The position numbers and the translations under genes are program-made. The notes under the pieces are model-generated. The model saw nothing but the letters and a program-made list of their open reading frames with translations. It was not told where the DNA came from and ran no database searches. Positions 7,228-13,315 of a DNA stretch of 14,097 nucleotides are shown here, one piece after another. How positions within the stretch are numbered: the first letter of the stretch is position 1; every line of letters begins with the position of its first letter. The stretch spans positions 805-14,901 of the forward strand of contig JAHFEI010000018.1 of NCBI GenBank assembly GCA_023248615.1, in the 5' to 3' direction. Source of the DNA: Nitrospinales bacterium (GTDB lineage: Bacteria > Nitrospinota_A > UBA7883 > JACRGQ01).

Positions 7228-8535
7228 TTAGCCGGGCCTGTCCACGGAAAAGAGGCTCCACGGGTAGTCGAGGAACAGTTGCATTTGCCCCCCCTCATCA
7301 CCAAAGCCTACGTCAAGCCGGATGGTAACTCCGGAAAAAAGCGCCCTAAAGCCCGCGCCGTAGGATGGCCTCATCTGTTTGTGCAAATCGCTGTCGCTTT
7401 CTGCAACGCCTCCCACCTCCGCAAAAAATGCGACTTGCAGGTTTGTGCGCAGGCCGCGCAGAAAAAACCAGTCCATCAGCGTTTTTTCATCCGTGAGGTT
7501 TAGCCGCAGTTCTGTCCCGTAGAACACCGACTTACCGGCGAAAAACCTGCCATTGGGATAGGAGCGCAACCTTTGCGTGCCGCCAAGGTACGAGGCCATA
7601 CCGAACTGGTTGTAGGCGATGCGGTCATCGAGAAACTGTTTTTCCGTGGCGTCACACTGCGCTTTGGAAGCCGGGTTTGTGATGGCGGCACAATTTAACC
7701 CTATGGCATTCCTCAACTCCGTGCGGTCGGTAGAGGCGGATGACTGCTTTTCCGCCGTGGAATAATAAGCGTTGAAAGCCCACGTGCTACTAAGGCCAAC
7801 CGGGATGTATTCGGTGAGGTTTACATCGTATATGTTGAACTGGCTGGTCATATACTGTTGTTCAAAAGTAGAGTGGCGTACCCCCTCCACCCGCGTGCCT
7901 TTGCGCGGATCCTGCACGTCGTCGGTTATATCAAGCCAGAACCCGAGGTTAAGGCTGTTTTCCGTGTGCAGGCTTTTGTCCACATTGGAAAATTCATTGT
8001 GGTTTTTGTCCAGTATGCGCGAAAGGCTGCCGGACGAGTTCATGAACCTGGCATAAAACTCGTATCTCCTTTCATCGAAAGTGAGGGCAAGCTGGCCCAC
8101 GTTCGAGTAGCCATCCCAAAAAGGAAGTATGTAATCGTCCTTGCTGGAATCCATGCCACGCCGGAAAACCATCGGCGAAACCTTGTAGGTGTAGGAGCCG
8201 AGGTTCGCCACCAGCCGCTCGGAAATTATGTGTAGGTCGGTAACAGCTACCCCTGTCGCCTTAAAATCCCCGTCGATATAAAACCCGGTGAAATCCGCGT
8301 TTGTCTCGCCCACATTGGCAACCGTTGCGCCAGCGCCAGATGCTGTGCCAAGGCCGGGAACGCTTCCGGCAATGGGGTAAACGAAGTAGGCAAAATCTTT
8401 TGAGAACTGGTCTCTCCTGCGCTCCACCGAATGCCGAGCCGGATTGTCTGGCACAAGCGGATACTCCTCCGCGCCGACGGGGAGCGGCAACAAAAGAAAA
8501 ACAAGTGCAACGCATGAAACTACGCTTCTCGCCAT
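7228..8535 (-). CDS. outer-membrane beta-barrel protein, Omp85/surface-antigen-like
   Basis: Predicted outer-membrane protein of 435 residues from the ATG at 8535. The N-terminus is a signal peptide, MARSVVSCVALVFLLLPLPVGA, probably cut before EEYP. The rest alternates polar and hydrophobic residues like barrel strands. DDVQDPRKGTRVEG (about 206-219) is the repeat-like patch seen in Bac_surface_Ag/Omp85 barrels. GGTQRLRSYPNGRF (about 318) resembles the Omp85 loop-6 motif, here RSY instead of the usual RGF/RGY. The last strands have GVTIRLDVGFGDEGG and LFLDYPW. No POTRA repeats are present, so this is not BamA itself. Function (secretion, lipid or solute passage) is unknown. The frame is open upstream to 8658, but those codons encode a TetR remnant, so the signal peptide sets the start. 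A TATAAT lies 6 bases before the ATG. Confidence 0.8.
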   Translation of the reverse strand: MARSVVSCVALVFLLLPLPVGAEEYPLVPDNPARHSVERRRDQFSKDFAYFVYPIAGSVPGLGTASGAGATVANVGETNADFTGFYIDGDFKATGVAVTDLHIISERLVANLGSYTYKVSPMVFRRGMDSSKDDYILPFWDGYSNVGQLALTFDERRYEFYARFMNSSGSLSRILDKNHNEFSNVDKSLHTENSLNLGFWLDITDDVQDPRKGTRVEGVRHSTFEQQYMTSQFNIYDVNLTEYIPVGLSSTWAFNAYYSTAEKQSSASTDRTELRNAIGLNCAAITNPASKAQCDATEKQFLDDRIAYNQFGMASYLGGTQRLRSYPNGRFFAGKSVFYGTELRLNLTDEKTLMDWFFLRGLRTNLQVAFFAEVGGVAESDSDLHKQMRPSYGAGFRALFSGVTIRLDVGFGDEGGQMQLFLDYPWSLFSVDRPG

Positions 8536-8541
8536 GCCACC

Positions 8542-8547
8542 ATTATA
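8542..8547 (-). promoter_or_regulatory. TATAAT just before the outer-membrane gene start
   Basis: The minus strand reads TATAAT, then GGTGGC, then the ATG. A transcript from this box would start at the ATG and be leaderless. No matching -35 box is seen at 16 to 18 bases, so the main promoter may instead be the one at 8659-8687. Confidence 0.35.
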
Positions 8548-8562
8548 AAGCCTGCAGATGTG

Positions 8563-8643
8563 ACCGCTGTAGCCGCTGGTCTCAACCAGCTCCGTGGCGA
8601 GCTTGATTATTTTTCCCCTAGTTCCTGTTTTTATAACACCCAT
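8563..8643 (-). pseudogene. TetR-family regulator remnant (first 27 codons only)
   Basis: From the ATG at 8643 the minus strand encodes 27 residues with TRGKIIKLATELVETSGYSG. This matches helix 1 and the start of helix 2 in TetR regulators (consensus TR-x-x-I-L-x-x-A-x-E-L-F-x-x-x-G-Y). The helix-turn-helix and ligand domain that should follow are absent. The frame instead runs through 9 unrelated codons into the signal peptide of the outer-membrane protein. A purine-rich AGGTGGAG precedes the ATG, and a promoter with a palindromic operator lies just upstream, as in self-regulated tetR genes. Internal deletion of the regulator is the simplest reading. Alternatively the whole 476-codon frame is translated as a fusion, which would bury the signal peptide. 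Confidence 0.72.
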
Positions 8644-8658
8644 ATCTCCACCTGCCAT

Positions 8659-8687
8659 ATCTTACCTACCACTAGGTAGGTTGTCAA
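8659..8687 (-). promoter_or_regulatory. sigma-70 promoter with TetR-type operator in its spacer
   Basis: On the minus strand TTGACA (complement of 8682-8687) is a perfect -35 box. After exactly 17 bases comes TAAGAT (8659-8664), a four-of-six -10 box. The spacer is almost wholly filled by the perfect inverted repeat ACCTACC-ACTA-GGTAGGT, given here as plus strand at 8664-8681. A dimeric TetR-family repressor bound there would block RNA polymerase. The predicted start near 8652 leads into the tetR remnant and then the outer-membrane gene. Confidence 0.78.
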
Positions 8688-8706
8688 CGGGGAAAATGCA
8701 GTAGGC

Positions 8707-8722
8707 GGGAATACGCGTTCCC
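8707..8722. other. interrupted palindrome in the divergent intergenic region
   Basis: GGGAATACGCGTTCCC has 5-base arms GGGAA/TTCCC around TACGCG. It lies between the TetR-type operator and the FNR-like site, so it could be a further regulator site. No known regulator is assigned. Confidence 0.3.
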
Positions 8723-8747
8723 ACCATGTGCGGGCAATTTGTGTTGC

Positions 8748-8761
8748 TTGATAAAAGTCAT
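8748..8761 (+). promoter_or_regulatory. CRP/FNR-family (Dnr/FNR-like) binding site
   Basis: TTGAT-AAAA-GTCAT matches the Dnr-type consensus TTGAT-N4-GTCAA in nine of ten defined positions and FNR (TTGAT-N4-ATCAA) in eight. Its centre (8754.5) is 30 to 33 bases before the centres of two overlapping -10 candidates, close to the class II activator position around -41.5. This suits a gene unit tied to siroheme and DUF542 chemistry. It is a single-site match by eye. Confidence 0.5.
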
Positions 8762-8781
8762 ACCTTATAAATCTACTATGG

Positions 8782-8790
8782 TATTATCAT
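8782..8790 (+). promoter_or_regulatory. -10 region of the siroheme-DUF542-FmdE operon
   Basis: Two overlapping -10 hexamers, TATTAT (8782-8787) and TATCAT (8785-8790), each match TATAAT in five of six positions. They place the transcription start at about 8794-8797, within 4 bases of the ATG at 8798. There is no Shine-Dalgarno-like sequence before that ATG, so the mRNA is probably leaderless. Another candidate upstream is TTGCTT (8744-8749), 16 bases, TATAAA (8766-8771), which would give a leader of about 20 bases, also without a ribosome site. Confidence 0.45.
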
Positions 8791-8797
8791 CCCAATC

Positions 8798-9475
8798 ATG
8801 CACAGCAAGGAAGCCACCAAGAAGAACGAGAAAATACGGCCCGCCACGTTTTCCCCTTATTTCCACGGCGGCGTGGCATCGGTGGAAGAGCTTCAGGAGC
8901 TTGTGGACTCCATGCGCAAAAGCGGCGCAAAGAAGGCAAAGCTTACCGGTGAAATAGTTTTTGTGTGGGAAGGGCCAGACCTGCCGCACGGGGTGCGCGA
9001 GAACAGCCGCTGGATACCGAACAACTTCAAGGCCGCCAATGTGCGCCCGGTGCGGATTTGCTCTGCGCAAACATTTTGCCAAAGGTTCCAGCAACCAGTG
9101 CTGGATTTAGCCAAAGAGATAGACACGCGCTTCAGGGGCATCGCGCTCCCTATGAAGATGGTAATCGGCATAGCTGGGTGCCAGCGTTCGTGTAGCGAGC
9201 CTGCCACTAAGGATATCGGAATCATAGGACACCCGAAGGGATACCGGATGCTGGCTGGCGGCGCCGCCGGGCTGGAGCCGCGCATAGCGTCCCCGCTTGG
9301 GCTGGCGCGTACGAAAAAGGATGTGCTGGAAGTGGTTGCCCGGATAATCGCCCTCCTCCACGAAGAGGACAAGGCGGTGCGGATAGGGAAGATGATAGAA
9401 AAAATAGGCGTGGACGAGTTCAAACGCCGCGCACGCATAGGTGAATTTTTAACCGAAGGGAACAACAATGAGTGA
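8798..9475 (+). CDS. small siroheme/Fe4S nitrite-sulfite reductase-like protein
   Basis: A 225-residue soluble protein with a single nitrite/sulfite reductase module. The N-terminal ferredoxin-like half domain (about 15-80) has KLTGEIVFVWEG. The siroheme-Fe4S domain carries C-x5-C at Cys88/Cys94 (RICSAQTFC) and C-x3-C at Cys128/Cys132 (GCQRSC), the standard cluster ligands, Cys132 bridging to siroheme. The C-terminal GGAAGLEPRIASPLG is the usual cofactor-binding loop. Its size fits the low-spin assimilatory-type sulfite reductase of Desulfovibrio (about 220 residues) rather than DsrAB or full-length SiR/NirB. The substrate could be sulfite or nitrite; I cannot decide. The electron donor is not encoded beside it. 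The next gene overlaps by 8 bases, so translation is coupled. No later start would keep the ferredoxin-like half. Confidence 0.85.
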   Translation: MHSKEATKKNEKIRPATFSPYFHGGVASVEELQELVDSMRKSGAKKAKLTGEIVFVWEGPDLPHGVRENSRWIPNNFKAANVRPVRICSAQTFCQRFQQPVLDLAKEIDTRFRGIALPMKMVIGIAGCQRSCSEPATKDIGIIGHPKGYRMLAGGAAGLEPRIASPLGLARTKKDVLEVVARIIALLHEEDKAVRIGKMIEKIGVDEFKRRARIGEFLTEGNNNE

Positions 9476-9665
9476 TATCAACGCAAGCATGACCATCAAC
9501 GACGTAGTGAACAAGCATCCGCACACCATGAAAATTTTCAGCAAGTACCAGCTGGATACCTGCTGCGGCGGCCATCAGGAGATAGACGTTGCGGCGAAGC
9601 TTTACGGGGCTGACCTGGAATTGCTTATGAAAGAACTTGATGAAGTAATAAGGAGCGGGAAATAG
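9468..9665 (+). CDS. stand-alone DUF542 (ScdA/YtfE N-terminal domain) protein
   Basis: A 65-residue protein made only of the DUF542 domain. It has TINDVVNKHPHTMKIFSKYQLDTCCGG, with the family's Cys-Cys-Gly-Gly motif, then a predicted helical end. In ScdA/YtfE/RIC proteins this domain precedes a di-iron hemerythrin-like domain and helps repair Fe-S clusters damaged by nitric oxide or oxidants. Here the di-iron domain is absent and the length shows no truncation of the domain itself. Its start overlaps the siroheme gene by 8 bases and its stop is 1 base before the next ATG, so the three proteins are probably made together. An AAGGGA lies before the ATG. A role as a small cysteine-based partner or iron carrier is inference. 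Confidence 0.88.
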   Translation: MSDINASMTINDVVNKHPHTMKIFSKYQLDTCCGGHQEIDVAAKLYGADLELLMKELDEVIRSGK

Positions 9666-9666
9666 C

Positions 9667-10308
9667 ATGGCACACACTAAATGGAAGCAGGATTTCTTTT
9701 CAAAAGTTGAGCCGATAGCGATGCTGGACCCGCTGGCGTCGGCGCTGGGGGCGGTGGAAGAGGGAGAACCCATCTACTACTCCTACACCGATTGCATAAA
9801 AGTGGCGGGACACGCATGCGCCTCCGTATCCTGCGCGTACCAGATGACAAAGGTTGCGTTGAAAGCGCTGTACGGGAGCGAACTGCCGGTGCGCGGCAAC
9901 ATCACCGTCCGCTTTGCTGGTGGCCGCACCGATGGCGCAAACGGCCCCATAGGGCAGGTTATCCAGTTCCTTACCGGCGCGGCGATAGAGACGGGATTCC
10001 ACGGGCTGGGTGGGCGGTTTGTGCGCTCGGACAAGTTCGACTACGACGAAGAACTGGGAGACTCCCATCCTAGCGGGCTTATGGCAATTTTTACCCGCAC
10101 GGATAACAAGCAGTCGGTAACGGTATTCGCAAACCCATCGGTCATCCCCTTTTCGGCGGAGGAACAGGCTGGAGGGGCTTACATGCCGAAAGTGATAACC
10201 GGCGTCGCATCGGCCCAGGAAAAAGAAAAATTCTTCGGCTTCTGGCAGGGAAAAAACAGGAAAATACTCATGGAGGAACATGGCGCCTTCCGCGTGGAGC
10301 AGGCTTAA
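9667..10308 (+). CDS. FmdE-like protein (formylmethanofuran dehydrogenase subunit E family)
   Basis: A 213-residue soluble protein of the FmdE family. The diagnostic region is DCIKVAGHACASVSCAYQM, with Cys43, His49, Cys51 and Cys56, followed by ALKALYGSELPVRGNITVRFAGG and a GPIGQVIQFLTGAA helix. FmdE is named from archaeal formylmethanofuran dehydrogenase operons, but bacterial homologues outside methanogenesis are common and mostly without known function. The conserved His/Cys set suggests metal or cluster binding. The C-terminal zinc-ribbon found in some members is absent. GGAG lies upstream inside the end of the DUF542 gene, and the intergenic gap is 1 base. Methanofuran chemistry should not be assumed, as no other such gene is visible here. 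Confidence 0.8.
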   Translation: MAHTKWKQDFFSKVEPIAMLDPLASALGAVEEGEPIYYSYTDCIKVAGHACASVSCAYQMTKVALKALYGSELPVRGNITVRFAGGRTDGANGPIGQVIQFLTGAAIETGFHGLGGRFVRSDKFDYDEELGDSHPSGLMAIFTRTDNKQSVTVFANPSVIPFSAEEQAGGAYMPKVITGVASAQEKEKFFGFWQGKNRKILMEEHGAFRVEQA

Positions 10309-10384
10309 CAAACGACGAAGCTGGCATATACCCATGCGGCAGTAAGTGTCAAGATTACAACGAGCTTACGGCCTAAAAACTGAA

Positions 10385-10417
10385 AACCCCTTGAATGTCG
10401 GGGGGTTAGTATATAAA
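10385..10417 (+). promoter_or_regulatory. possible promoter with overlapping hairpin before the NifU-domain gene
   Basis: TTGAAT (10391-10396), 15 bases, then TATAAA (10412-10417) is a plausible but short-spaced sigma-70 promoter. The -35 lies in the loop of a hairpin formed by AACCCC (10385-10390) and GGGGTT (10402-10407). That hairpin has no T-run, so it is a poor terminator. The 168-base gap (10309-10476) otherwise holds only the ribosome site before 10477. Confidence 0.35.
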
Positions 10418-10476
10418 CTGGAGTCGGGTGCTTGGGAACGGGCACTCAAATACTCAGATAACAAGGAGACAATGCA

Positions 10477-10698
10477 ATGAAAGAGAAAATAGAAGAGGTA
10501 TTGGAAACAATCAGGCCTGCCCTGGCTGCCGATGGCGGCGATGTGGAATTTGTGGATGAGAAGGATGGCGTAGTTTCCGTGCGGCTGACAGGCGCATGCG
10601 GCTCCTGCCCCAGTTCCACCTACACGCTGAAGCTTGGGATAGAAAGGTTGCTGATAGAAAAAATCCCCGGCATTAAGGAAGTAGAACAGGTATTCTAA
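10477..10698 (+). CDS. NifU C-terminal domain protein (Fe-S cluster scaffold/carrier)
   Basis: A 73-residue protein consisting only of the NifU C-terminal (Nfu) domain: a helix with IRPALAADGGDVEFV, strand VVSVRLTGAC and the C-x2-C motif CGSCPSS with Cys41 and Cys44, ending with GIKEVEQVF. Such proteins hold a 4Fe-4S cluster across a dimer and pass it to client apoproteins. AAGGAG lies 8 bases upstream of the ATG. It is followed after 5 bases by a thioredoxin-like gene and preceded by genes for a siroheme/Fe4S protein, so supplying clusters to neighbours is an attractive inference. It has only the Nfu domain, not the N-terminal scaffold of NifU or NfuA's A-type domain. Confidence 0.93.
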   Translation: MKEKIEEVLETIRPALAADGGDVEFVDEKDGVVSVRLTGACGSCPSSTYTLKLGIERLLIEKIPGIKEVEQVF

Positions 10699-10703
10699 GC
10701 CAT

Positions 10704-11261
10704 ATGCCAAAAAGGTTTCGTTCGACACGCCAGGTTGCGCTGTACGCGCTTATCTTGGTGATGGGGTACTGGATTGGGGTAGCCGCGTTTCCGGACGCAC
10801 ACACCGACAGGGTGGAAGCGTCTGAAAACACCATGGCTCCAGAGATGAGCCTCATGAAGCTGGGCGGCGGTAAAGTGCGCCTCAGCCAGTACCGTGGACA
10901 ATGGGTCTTCCTGAATTTCTGGGCCACATGGTGTCCCCCGTGCCTGCAGGAAATGCCGGACATGGAAACCTTCTATAAAAAGTTCAAAGAAAAGAACATG
11001 GTGATGCTGGCGGTCTCCCAGGACAAGGGAAACCCGGCCAATATCGCATCGTTCATAAAGGAAAAGGGTTACACCTTCGATGTGTTTTTAGACCCGCAGG
11101 GTTCGGCGGCGTCCATGTTCAATGTCAATTCCATCCCATCCACGTTTATCATCAACCCGAAAGGGGAAGTGGTATCCCAGGCGAATGGGGCCAGGGAGTG
11201 GACTGACCCGGTAATCATCAACTACTTTAACGACCTGATGGCCGAGAATAAGAAAAAATAG
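10704..11261 (+). CDS. TlpA/ResA-type membrane-anchored thioredoxin
   Basis: A 185-residue periplasmic thiol-disulfide protein. After a basic start (MPKRFRSTR), one hydrophobic segment at about 9-28 acts as an anchor or uncleaved signal. A short linker precedes a thioredoxin fold of the TlpA/AhpC-TSA type with NFWATWCPPC (active-site Cys77 and Cys80), LAVSQDKG, and the cis-proline region NSIPSTFIINPKGE. Members reduce disulfides of c-type cytochrome apoproteins or other secreted proteins; which applies here is not shown. It begins 5 bases after the NifU-domain gene with only a weak ribosome site, so coupling is likely. Its stop is 14 bases before the glycosyltransferase start. Confidence 0.92.
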   Translation: MPKRFRSTRQVALYALILVMGYWIGVAAFPDAHTDRVEASENTMAPEMSLMKLGGGKVRLSQYRGQWVFLNFWATWCPPCLQEMPDMETFYKKFKEKNMVMLAVSQDKGNPANIASFIKEKGYTFDVFLDPQGSAASMFNVNSIPSTFIINPKGEVVSQANGAREWTDPVIINYFNDLMAENKKK

Positions 11262-11275
11262 CCGCGCCAGATGCC

Positions 11276-12346
11276 GTGAGACAGTGCAAAATCGTCACGT
11301 CCTGGCCTATGGATTCCGGGATTGGAAGCGGCGTGGCGGCTGTGGCGGCATCCCTTCAACGTATTTTAGGAATGCATAGCATCGGGGCAGAACTTATGTC
11401 CGCCAACTACCCATCCGCAGGCTATATCGGCACCAGCGTCCGGCGTGTGCTGTTTAACCTGCGGCTCGGTTCCCGCGTAAACCACAATGGCGGCCCGCTG
11501 GTGGCTTTTGATTTCGACGGTTTTGCGCTCCCCTCCAAAACGCGGTTCGTATCCGTAAACCAGGGAATATTGGGCGACATCGTACGTTTTGAAACGGGCG
11601 CGGTGCGCCAAGCTGTTAGGCTGATGGCGGCGCTGGAAAATCGGGCGGCGCACAAGGCGGAGCGGCTTTTCGTCCCCAGCGCCTGGGCGGCGGTAAGACT
11701 GCGCGAATTATACAGCGTACCCGCTTCGCACATACAGGTGATGCCCAACGGCATCTTCGTGGACGAGTGGCGCAACCTGCTGGAAAAAGCTACACCCGAT
11801 TCCGGTCGCGTCCCCACCGTGCTGTGCGTAGCGCGGCTTTACCGGCGAAAAGGGGTGGACAAACTTATACGCGTATGGCCCAAAGTCGTGGCGAAAATGC
11901 CGGAAGCCATGCTACGCGTAGCTGGCGACGGGCTGGAAGCGGCATACCTGAAGTCAATGGTCAAGGCGTTAAAAGTCGGACGCTCCGTTATTTTTGAAGG
12001 GGACGTTACCGACCGCAGTAAGCTGGCCGGGCTGTATGCCAATTGCGATATCTTCTGCCTGCCCAGCATGCACGAAACATTTGGCATCGTATTTCTGGAG
12101 GCGATGGCGGCAGGCAAGCCGATTGTGGCGCTGGATATCGCGGCAACGCCGGAAGTGGTGCGCCACGGTACGGACGGGCTACTGGTCGGGCCGGATGATG
12201 CGGAATTGGCGGCTTCAATTATTTCGCTCTTAAACGATAGCGCCATGCGTGAGACAATGGGCCGGAGCGGCAGGGAACGCGTTTTTGCCAATTTTGATTG
12301 GAAAGATACGGCCCGCCCGCTAGTGGAATATTTGGGGAGGTGGTAA
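11276..12346 (+). CDS. GT4-family glycosyltransferase
   Basis: A 356-residue GT-B glycosyltransferase. The N-domain opens with VTSWPMDSGIGSGVAAVAASL, the usual glycine-rich acceptor-side loop. The C-domain begins at VLCVARLYRRKGVDKLI, followed by RVAGDG, GDVTDRSKLAGLYANCDIF and the E-x7-E motif HETFGIVFLEAMAAGKP (Glu267 and Glu275), which binds the nucleotide sugar. No signal or membrane segment is seen, so it acts at the cytoplasmic face of the membrane on a lipid-linked or other acceptor. The sugar cannot be told. The GTG start gives the full family N-terminus; the ATG at 11271 is followed directly by a stop. It overlaps the SDR gene by 1 base. Confidence 0.9.
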   Translation: MRQCKIVTSWPMDSGIGSGVAAVAASLQRILGMHSIGAELMSANYPSAGYIGTSVRRVLFNLRLGSRVNHNGGPLVAFDFDGFALPSKTRFVSVNQGILGDIVRFETGAVRQAVRLMAALENRAAHKAERLFVPSAWAAVRLRELYSVPASHIQVMPNGIFVDEWRNLLEKATPDSGRVPTVLCVARLYRRKGVDKLIRVWPKVVAKMPEAMLRVAGDGLEAAYLKSMVKALKVGRSVIFEGDVTDRSKLAGLYANCDIFCLPSMHETFGIVFLEAMAAGKPIVALDIAATPEVVRHGTDGLLVGPDDAELAASIISLLNDSAMRETMGRSGRERVFANFDWKDTARPLVEYLGRW

Positions 12347-13062
12347 TGCTGGACGGAAAGGTGGCGCTGGTTACAGGCGCGGGACGTGGCATAGGCAGGA
12401 CAACCGCCCTTTTACTGGCGGCGCGTGGAGCGCGGGTGGCCGCCTGTTCGCGCACACAATCGGAGCTGGACGGCACAGTAAGCCAGGTAATGCTGAAAGG
12501 CGGTAGCGCAAAGGCGTACCGGTGCGACGTTTCTAACGAGGCGCAGGTGGGGGAACTTTTCAGCCGCATCAGGAACGAATTTGGCCGGCTGGACATCCTG
12601 GTAAACAATGCAGGGATGTTTTCGGGCGGGCTGGTGGAGAACACCACGGTGCAGGAGTTTAACGAGGTCATGGCGGTTAACTTAACCGGCGTTTTCCTTT
12701 GTTGCCGCGAGGGCTTTCGGCTTATGAAAAAAGATGGCGGCTCCATCGTCAACGTCTCTTCCCTTTCCGGCGTGAAAGGGGCGAAAAAGTTTCCCGGCTT
12801 CGGCGCGTACTGCGCGGCAAAATCCGGCGTGGTCGGCCTTACCGAGGTGCTGGCAGAAGAAGGAAAAGAATACGGTATCCGCGTAAACGCAGTCTGCCCC
12901 GGCGCGGTGGATACGGTCATGCTCGCCTCCGCGTTCCCGGACGTTTATCCGCGCCTTGCGCCAGGGCAGGTGGCAAGCGCCATTTCATTCTTGTGCGGCC
13001 CGGCATCCTCTGGCGTGAACGGCGTGTGCCTGGAAATCTCCAGCGACTTGCTGAAGGGGTAA
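12346..13062 (+). CDS. short-chain dehydrogenase/reductase (FabG-like SDR)
   Basis: A 238-residue classical SDR oxidoreductase. It has the Rossmann motif TGAGRGIG (10-17), NNAG (87-90), Ser139 in NVSS and the catalytic Tyr155/Lys159 pair in GAYCAAK, then VCPGAV. The Arg-rich stretch after the second strand (CSRTQ) suggests NADP(H) preference. The substrate is unknown; FabG-like enzymes reduce 3-ketoacyl thioesters but related ones act on sugars. The frame opens further upstream, but the ATG at 12346 is chosen because GGGGAGG lies just before it and SDRs start this close to the glycine motif. It overlaps the glycosyltransferase stop in a TAATG junction, so both are translated together. Confidence 0.92.
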   Translation: MLDGKVALVTGAGRGIGRTTALLLAARGARVAACSRTQSELDGTVSQVMLKGGSAKAYRCDVSNEAQVGELFSRIRNEFGRLDILVNNAGMFSGGLVENTTVQEFNEVMAVNLTGVFLCCREGFRLMKKDGGSIVNVSSLSGVKGAKKFPGFGAYCAAKSGVVGLTEVLAEEGKEYGIRVNAVCPGAVDTVMLASAFPDVYPRLAPGQVASAISFLCGPASSGVNGVCLEISSDLLKG

Positions 13063-13116
13063 ACCCAAAGGGCGGCTAGAGCGTTTTAACCTCGATTCCG
13101 AAGTTGAAATTACTTT

Positions 13117-13137
13117 CCCCTCCTTCGCAAGGAGGGG
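13117..13137. repeat. 9-bp-stem hairpin inside the MITE-like element
   Basis: CCCCTCCTT (13117-13125) pairs perfectly with AAGGAGGGG (13129-13137) across a 3-base CGC loop. It lies 55 bases after the SDR stop and could help end transcription, although no T-run follows. Confidence 0.6.
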
Positions 13138-13140
13138 ATG

Positions 13141-13188
13141 AAGGGGAGGTTCCTCAACCCCACCTGCGCCTCCCCTTTCAAGGGGAGG
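13141..13188. repeat. second hairpin with a competing partner
   Basis: CCTCCCCT (13169-13176) pairs with AGGGGAGG (13181-13188) over a TTCA loop. An earlier AAGGGGAGG at 13141-13149 can pair with the same left arm, so two mutually exclusive folds are possible. The sequence after it (AAATTAATTTT) is weakly T-rich, so it may act as a terminator for the upstream operon. Confidence 0.5.
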
Positions 13189-13315
13189 AAATTAATTTTG
13201 ATATCAGCCCTGTACCAAATTATTCTTTTGAAAATATCCAAATCAGGCATATTTATAAATTGTTTTGGGGTATTTTGAATTCCTGTCTTCGGAATCGAGG
13301 TTTGATGTTGGTGGC

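Larger units (their letters stand above)
13088..13302. repeat. MITE-like element with 16-bp perfect terminal inverted repeats
   Basis: AACCTCGATTCCGAAG at 13088-13103 and its exact reverse complement at 13287-13302 bound a 215-base segment. The interior lacks a credible gene. Its right half (13189-13286) is strongly AT-rich, unlike the GC-rich flanks. Two strong hairpins lie in its left half. No clear target-site duplication is seen. A non-autonomous transposable element is the favoured reading; a giant hairpin left by another process is possible. Confidence 0.6.

Noticed and set aside
8536..8658. N-terminal extension of the outer-membrane protein from ATG 8658 as one 476-residue protein
   Set aside because: It would place 41 residues, including a TetR helix, before a classical signal peptide. 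The first ATG also lies at or before the predicted transcription start of the TetR-type promoter.
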